From contig UQLD01000002.1 of the NCBI GenBank assembly GCA_900541855.1, forward strand, positions 60,526-124,525: a stretch of DNA of 64,000 bases, written 5' to 3'. The DNA is from an uncultured Collinsella sp. GTDB lineage: Bacteria > Actinomycetota > Coriobacteriia > Coriobacteriales > Coriobacteriaceae. A program made the position numbers and the translations under genes. Shown piece after piece: positions 57,193 through 64,000 of this stretch; position 1 is the stretch's first letter; each line of letters begins with the position of its first letter. Below the pieces are notes generated by a model. It made no database searches, had not been told where the DNA came from, and saw nothing but the letters and a program-made list of their open reading frames with translations.

Positions 57193-57400
57193 TGTGCCTT
57201 CCTTTCATCCTCATTAGACAAAATGCGCACGGCACGGAAAGGTAATCCCAACACAGCCGCAATGCACGTACGTCATTCATTATGCTGGAAACTGATGGCT
57301 TTACCAGAGTTTTTATCATTATTTGAACAATTTAGCAGGCAGAACCGCTGATGAAACGGTTTATCAATGTGAACGTCTTTTGGATGGAACGCGATCGACC

Positions 57401-58291
57401 CTACGCGCTAATGTCCTTGAATCCCTCGCCGAAGGCTTCCGTAACGTCGGCAACCGTCACGATGGCATGAGGATCGCGCTCGCGCACGATCGTCTTGAGG
57501 GTATTGAGCTCTCGACGGCTCACGATGACCATAATCACTGGCTTCTCGGCACCCGAATACATGCCAGTCGCCTTAAACTTAGTACAACCACGACCCAGGC
57601 CATACATGATATCGGCAGCGATATCAGGGAACTTGTCCGAGATGATGAGTACCATACGGCGTTTGTTGCCACCATCGACCACGGCATCGATCACGTAGCC
57701 GCTAATGACCATCGAAAGGCCTGCATACAGTGCGTTTTCGATTGAAAAGACCGGAGCCGATAGCGCGCATACGGCAACATCGATCGCCATGACGGTCGAG
57801 CCCACCGGCAGCGAGGTGTTACGCGAGATGATTTGGCCAATCGTGTCCGAGCCGCCGGTGTTGGCGCCGGCGCGCAACACCATGCCGTAACCGATGCCCG
57901 TAATAATGCCGCCCCACATGGCAGGGAGCATCAGGTCCGCATCCGCCAGAGGTGCTACAAACGGGGCGAACAGATCGGTAAAGAAGCCCAGCAGCACAAA
58001 GCCCGTCGCGGTCTGCACCACGTAGAACATGCCGCCCTCGCGCATAACGACCAACAACAGCAAGGCGTTCATCACGATCGTCTGAATACCAACGGGAAGC
58101 GATAGGCCGCGCGCCGCGCCGACCGCCTGGATAATGGTGGCAAGGCCCGTAACGCCACCGGCGGCAAGACCGTTGGGAATCAAAAACAAGTCGGTCGCGA
58201 TGGCGGCCAAGGCACACCCCAACATGATCTGGGGCAGGTCGTGAAAGAAGTTCATCGAAAGAATGCGCTTGATGTCCAGACGATATGCCAT
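57401..58291 (-). CDS. YitT family membrane protein
   Basis: The 296-residue protein has five or six N-terminal membrane segments (including LIPNGLAAGGVTGLATII and GANTGGSDTIGQIISR, the YitT signatures), then a cytoplasmic DUF2179 domain (ISDKFPDIAADIMYGLGRGCTKFKATGM, cited only in part as YGLGRGCTKFKA). The role of YitT proteins is not established. The ATG at 58291 follows GAGGGAGG. It begins 12 bp after the prfB terminator and may have its own promoter or rely on readthrough. Confidence 0.82.
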   Translation of the reverse strand: MAYRLDIKRILSMNFFHDLPQIMLGCALAAIATDLFLIPNGLAAGGVTGLATIIQAVGAARGLSLPVGIQTIVMNALLLLVVMREGGMFYVVQTATGFVLLGFFTDLFAPFVAPLADADLMLPAMWGGIITGIGYGMVLRAGANTGGSDTIGQIISRNTSLPVGSTVMAIDVAVCALSAPVFSIENALYAGLSMVISGYVIDAVVDGGNKRRMVLIISDKFPDIAADIMYGLGRGCTKFKATGMYSGAEKPVIMVIVSRRELNTLKTIVRERDPHAIVTVADVTEAFGEGFKDISA

Positions 58292-58303
58292 GCTGCCTCC
58301 CTC

Positions 58304-58332
58304 AAAAAAGCGCACCCAAACGGATGCGCTTT
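58304..58332 (-). terminator. prfB terminator
   Basis: An 11-bp stem with one mismatch (58307-58317 with 58322-58332) is followed on the minus strand by TTTTTTGAG. It sits between prfB and the yitT-like gene. Confidence 0.8.
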
Positions 58333-58456
58333 GAACTTCTTCTTGTATTCGATTCTACCGATTCGCCGGACAAAAACCACCCCTGCGCAGGGTTTATTCT
58401 GGATACAAACCCGTCCAACCGTTGGGCTTGGCATCGGCTTGAAGCCACCCGATGTT

Positions 58457-59604
58457 TTAGACCTCCGAGCCTTCTGCATCGGCGTTGCCGGTAGCCCAGC
58501 GATGGTAGCCAATAACAAACGGGTCCAGGTCGCCATCGTCAAGGACGGCCTCGACATTGCTGGTCTCCACGCCCGTGCGTAAGTCCTTGACCATCTGGTA
58601 CGGGTAGAGCACGTAGCTGCGAATCTGGTTGCCAAAACCAATCGTGGTCTTGGGTCCGCGGATCTCATCGAGCGCCTCGGCGCGCTTCTCGAGCTCAATC
58701 TCGTACAGGCGAGCCTTGAGGATCTGCATGCACGCGGCCTTGTTCTGAATCTGGCTGCGCTCGTTTTGGCAGGTGACCACAATGCCGCTGGGAAAATGCG
58801 TCACGCGCACGGCGGAGTCGGTGGTGTTGACGCCCTGACCGCCCGGGCCGCTCGCGTGGTACACGTCCACGCGGATGTCATCGGGACTGATCTCGATGTC
58901 GATATCATCGGGTAGCACGGGGATGACCTCAACGCCGGCAAACGTGGTCTGGCGGCGCTTCTTGTCGTCGGTGGGGCTAATGCGAACCAAGCGGTGGACG
59001 CCGGCCTCGGCGCGCAGCATGCCAAATGCGTCCTTGCCCTCGACGGTAAAGGTCGCACGGTCAATGCCGATGACCTCGGCCGCGGGACAGTCGTTGATGG
59101 TGACCTTCCAGCCGCGACGCTGGCAGTACTTCATGTACATCTTAAAGAGCATGAAGGTCCAGTCCTGGGCCTCCAGACCACCCTGTCCGGGCTTGATGGT
59201 CACAATGGCATCGCCGTGATCGAACTCACCGGTAAACCAGCTCGAAAGCTCAAGCTCATCGATGGCACGGGCCAGGCGCTCAGCCGTGGCTGCAGCCTCC
59301 TCGCGAAGGGCGGCGGCGTCGGGGTCATCCCCCATCTCCTCGGCAAGCTCCAGCGCGGCGCGGGCATCGGAAAGCTCGCCGCGCGCGGTGTCCACGGCAG
59401 CGATATCTTCCTTGGTGCGCGCGATCTCCTCCATGGTGGCACGGGCGGCGTCGGCGTCATCCCAAAAGCCAGGGGCAACACTTTTGGCCTCGAGCTCGAA
59501 CACGCGGGTACGCTTCTCGTCCAGGTGGAGATACGACTCGACCTCACCGAGCCGGTCCGCAAACGCGTCCAGCTCGGCGGGCGTTACCTCTAAAGCCTCA
59601 GCCA

Positions 59605-59605
<1 letters not shown>
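58457..59605 (-). CDS. prfB: Peptide chain release factor 2
   Basis: The 382-residue protein is RF2-like: the catalytic GGQ lies in SGPGGQGVNTTDSAVR, and the domain-2 segment GVHRLVRIS is RF2-type. Instead of the stop-codon-reading motif SPF it has SPT at residues 210-212. No programmed frameshift is needed, since the frame is open from the ATG. The start overlaps the secA stop as TAATG, and AGGA in secA serves as ribosome site. It ends the secA operon. Whether UGA specificity is altered is unknown. Confidence 0.88.
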
Positions 59606-62412
<2,807 letters not shown>

Positions 62413-62541
62413 GTGGTTTTCCTTTTTGGCCATCGCCCACGCCGTGCAGCTGCGGGCGAGTTAAACACAGATGATTGTACTTTAGCCAAACAAGGCGCGG
62501 CCTATACGGTCGAGCTCGACCGCCACGTAATAACTACGACC

Positions 62542-62578
62542 AACCTGCCACAATGGGACAGGTTAATTTTGGCAGGTC
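62542..62578. repeat. CCTGCCA-type palindrome, copy 2
   Basis: CAACCTGCCACAAT and ATTTTGGCAGGT flank GGGACAGGTTA. It resembles 50357-50399. In 62413-62721 a further GGGGACAGGTTAG at 62619 and the rpmE terminator are the only other recognisable items. Confidence 0.65.
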
Positions 62579-62647
62579 TATCTGGGCAAACGCCGCCTCT
62601 CTGCCATGTGGTGCCATGGGGACAGGTTAGTTTGCACTAATTTAAAA

Positions 62648-62688
62648 AGAAAAAGGACCGCGCACCCAAACGGATGCACGGCCCTTAT
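62648..62688 (-). terminator. rpmE terminator
   Basis: A stem of about 15 bp with mismatches (AAGG and CCTT ends) is followed on the minus strand by TTTTTCTTTTT. Confidence 0.8.
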
Positions 62689-62721
62689 GCCATGAATGCG
62701 AGTGATTCCGCGGCGAGCTAT

Positions 62722-63147
62722 TTACTCAGCAGCCTCGGTGGTCTCGGCCTCGGCAGCGGTCTCCTCGACGGGAGCCTCTGCGGGAGCCTCGGCGGCCTGC
62801 TTGGCAGCCTCCTCGGCAAACTTAGCGGCACGCTTAGCCTTCTCGGCAGCCTTAGCCTCAGCGGCGGCCTTGCGAGCGGCCTCGGCCTCAGCAGCCTTGG
62901 CGGCCTTGGCAGCCTTGGCCTCCTCAGCCTTCTTGAGCTGGGCGGCAGCGGCGCCACCGAACTTGTCGGCGAAGCGCTGGACGCGTCCACCGGTGTCGAC
63001 GAACTTCTGCTGGCCGGTGTAGAACGGATGGCACTCGTTGCAAAGCTCGACCTTCATCTCGGACACGGTAGCGTGCGTCTTGAAGGTGTTGCCGCAGGAG
63101 CACGTCACCGTGCACTCGACATACTGGGGATGGATACCCTGCTTCAT
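62722..63147 (-). CDS. rpmE: Ribosomal protein L31 with long charged tail
   Basis: Residues 1-70 are a zinc-binding L31: MKQGIHPQYV, cysteines at 16, 18, 36 and 39 (CSCGNTF, CNECHPFYTGQQKFVDTGGR in part). About 70 further residues follow, composed almost only of Ala, Glu, Lys and Thr, ending in an acidic stretch. Standard L31 is about 70 residues, so the protein is doubled in length. The ATG at 63147 follows GGAG. It is transcribed alone. Confidence 0.9.
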   Translation of the reverse strand: MKQGIHPQYVECTVTCSCGNTFKTHATVSEMKVELCNECHPFYTGQQKFVDTGGRVQRFADKFGGAAAAQLKKAEEAKAAKAAKAAEAEAARKAAAEAKAAEKAKRAAKFAEEAAKQAAEAPAEAPVEETAAEAETTEAAE

Positions 63148-63317
63148 GGTAGGACTCCTTATTGGTCAGGCGCTGGTTACCGATCAGCGCATAAGGCGTC
63201 TTGGTTTCCGACCAAGACAACAAACTTGGCTATGGTACCACGGCGCCGCGTGTCCCACAAAAGGTTCACGGTCTTTTCGGAACGACACGAATCTGACCCA
63301 TCGAAACACATCTCCAC

Positions 63318-63392
63318 CGTTCCTTCAACTGGGAAAATGCCGTCCCCGGGGCCTGAGAAGGGCCCCGGGGACGTTCGACTGACTGCGGGAAC
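63318..63392. repeat. Nested palindrome upstream of rpmE
   Basis: A perfect 13-bp pair (63341-63353 with 63361-63373, CGTCCCCGGGGCC type) is enclosed by a CCGTTCC/GGAACGG pair. The 368-bp gap 63148-63515 contains no gene otherwise. Confidence 0.65.
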
Positions 63393-63464
63393 GGCCTTTC
63401 CGCTCAATGTGTTCGGCTGAGATCGGAAATCAACCAAACTGAACTAGGTTCAGTTGACATGGTT

Positions 63465-63500
63465 AAAAACGAGGGGCGACGCTTTTGCGTCACCCCTCGT
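63465..63500 (-). terminator. Terminator of small secreted protein gene
   Basis: A 14-bp stem with one mismatch (63469-63482 with 63487-63500) is followed on the minus strand by TTTTTAACC. Confidence 0.85.
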
Positions 63501-63515
63501 CCCGGCCGGGTTGCT

Positions 63516-63860
63516 TTAGTTGTACACACGGTAGTTACACTTGAACTGGGTTATGTGTCCATAGTTGGAGCGGTACCAACCCGACGTATAGCTGATTGCC
63601 TCTGCGCCTAGATAGTCGTAGCCCTTGTTGTAGCGAAGCTGACGGTAGGTCGTGTCGTACTCTGCTACGTAAAACGTGTCTCCAGAGAAGGCTTTGTACC
63701 GGTCCTTAACCGTCGAAGCCATGTACGCGGGTTCGACATCGCCTTTCTCTCCGTTGAGCGCATAGACGGGTGCCGCGATTCCGCATAAAGCCGTTGCCAC
63801 GAGGATGGCGTAGACAGCCATGCGCGACGCATTGGACTTCAGCTGTTCAAATAGTTTCAT
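63516..63860 (-). CDS. Small secreted protein of unknown function
   Basis: The 114-residue protein has an N-terminal signal peptide (hydrophobic MAVYAILVATALCGIA, then APVYALNGE as a likely cleavage region). The mature part is Tyr-rich (YRQLRYNKGYDYLG, SGWYRSNYGHITQF) with a single Cys near the end. I do not recognise a family; a bacteriocin of lactococcin-972 type is a weak possibility because of the Tyr-rich C-terminus and the ABC ATPase gene before it. The ATG at 63860 follows GGAGG; the stop of the ABC gene lies one base upstream. A strong terminator follows. Confidence 0.6.
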   Translation of the reverse strand: MKLFEQLKSNASRMAVYAILVATALCGIAAPVYALNGEKGDVEPAYMASTVKDRYKAFSGDTFYVAEYDTTYRQLRYNKGYDYLGAEAISYTSGWYRSNYGHITQFKCNYRVYN

Positions 63861-63861
63861 G

Positions 63862-64000
63862 TCATTCACCTCCCTCGTATGTATCGAGGTATTCCTGCTT
63901 GAGCGTCTGCGAGGACGACTCGGTCTTTTTCACGAGCGTGCCGGACTCGATGAAGTAGAACGAGTCGGTGAGGTCTGCCAGGTCGTCGAGTAGATGGCTT
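63862..64000 (-). CDS. ABC transporter ATPase, C-terminal end
   Basis: Only the last 45 residues are in the window. They start SHLLDDLADLTDSFYFIESG, the region following the H-loop histidine in antimicrobial-peptide type ABC exporters, and end with a short acidic tail. It is followed at one base by the small secreted protein gene, so the two share an operon. The upstream part and any permease gene lie outside the window. Confidence 0.7.
   Translation of the reverse strand, partial: SHLLDDLADLTDSFYFIESGTLVKKTESSSQTLKQEYLDTYEGGE

Overview
The window looks like a chromosome segment of a Coriobacteriia gut anaerobe, most probably Collinsella or a close relative. It is GC-rich and gene-dense. It carries [FeFe]-hydrogenase, rubredoxin and flavin-reductase genes, an EFR1-type ferredoxin and several PTS sugar systems, and no respiratory complex is seen. 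The species assignment is an inference from gene content and base composition. No prophage, CRISPR array or insertion sequence was found.

Left part (1-11 kb): the N-terminal part of an M42 aminopeptidase, a FucO-like lactaldehyde reductase, a DUF1275 membrane protein, a YgiQ radical SAM protein, and a beta-glucoside module (GH1 phospho-glucosidase plus PTS EIIBC) divergent from an AraC regulator. A CPBP protease and an orphan RelB/DinJ-like antitoxin between two 32-bp direct repeats follow. At 11.2-17.3 kb lies a tight four-gene operon: a NuoF-C-terminus/GltD-like flavoprotein, [FeFe]-hydrogenase, an ABC lipoprotein, and a fused ABC permease-ATPase. At 17.5-22 kb is an alpha-glucoside PTS operon (EIIA, BglG/LicT antiterminator, EIICB, GH4 phospho-alpha-glucosidase).

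Middle part (22-43 kb): EFR1 ferredoxin, a DEAD-box helicase with a long RGG-type tail, a copper module (copA, copZ, csoR with a likely CsoR operator), an amidohydrolase, two hypothetical proteins, glutamate synthase (gltB, gltD), an Nramp transporter, and an adjacent rubredoxin/flavin-reductase pair.

Right part (43-64 kb): smpB and a TPR protein, tRNA-Glu and tRNA-Gln, an ArsC/Spx-like protein, murR with a murQ fused to the C-terminal part of a MupG-like protein, a VanZ-like protein, a serine recombinase, RNase R, ftsEX (FtsE with a long N-terminal extension), a split transketolase, a YitT protein, secA-prfB, an L31 with a long tail, and the edge of an ABC-transporter/small secreted protein operon.

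The most distinctive feature is the density of intergenic palindromes in several sequence families. One (arm TCTCAATCTGTAACA) forms four arrays of about 55-bp hairpins at a period near 80 bp, with compensatory changes between arms. One (arm AGTTGCGGTGAAATAG) occurs as three elements of exactly 67 bp. One forms three hairpins at 61-62 bp spacing. Another consists of conserved borders 236-237 bp apart around dissimilar cores. Their function is not evident from the sequence. The MurQ-MupG chimera and the hydrogenase-ABC operon are the most unusual coding arrangements.
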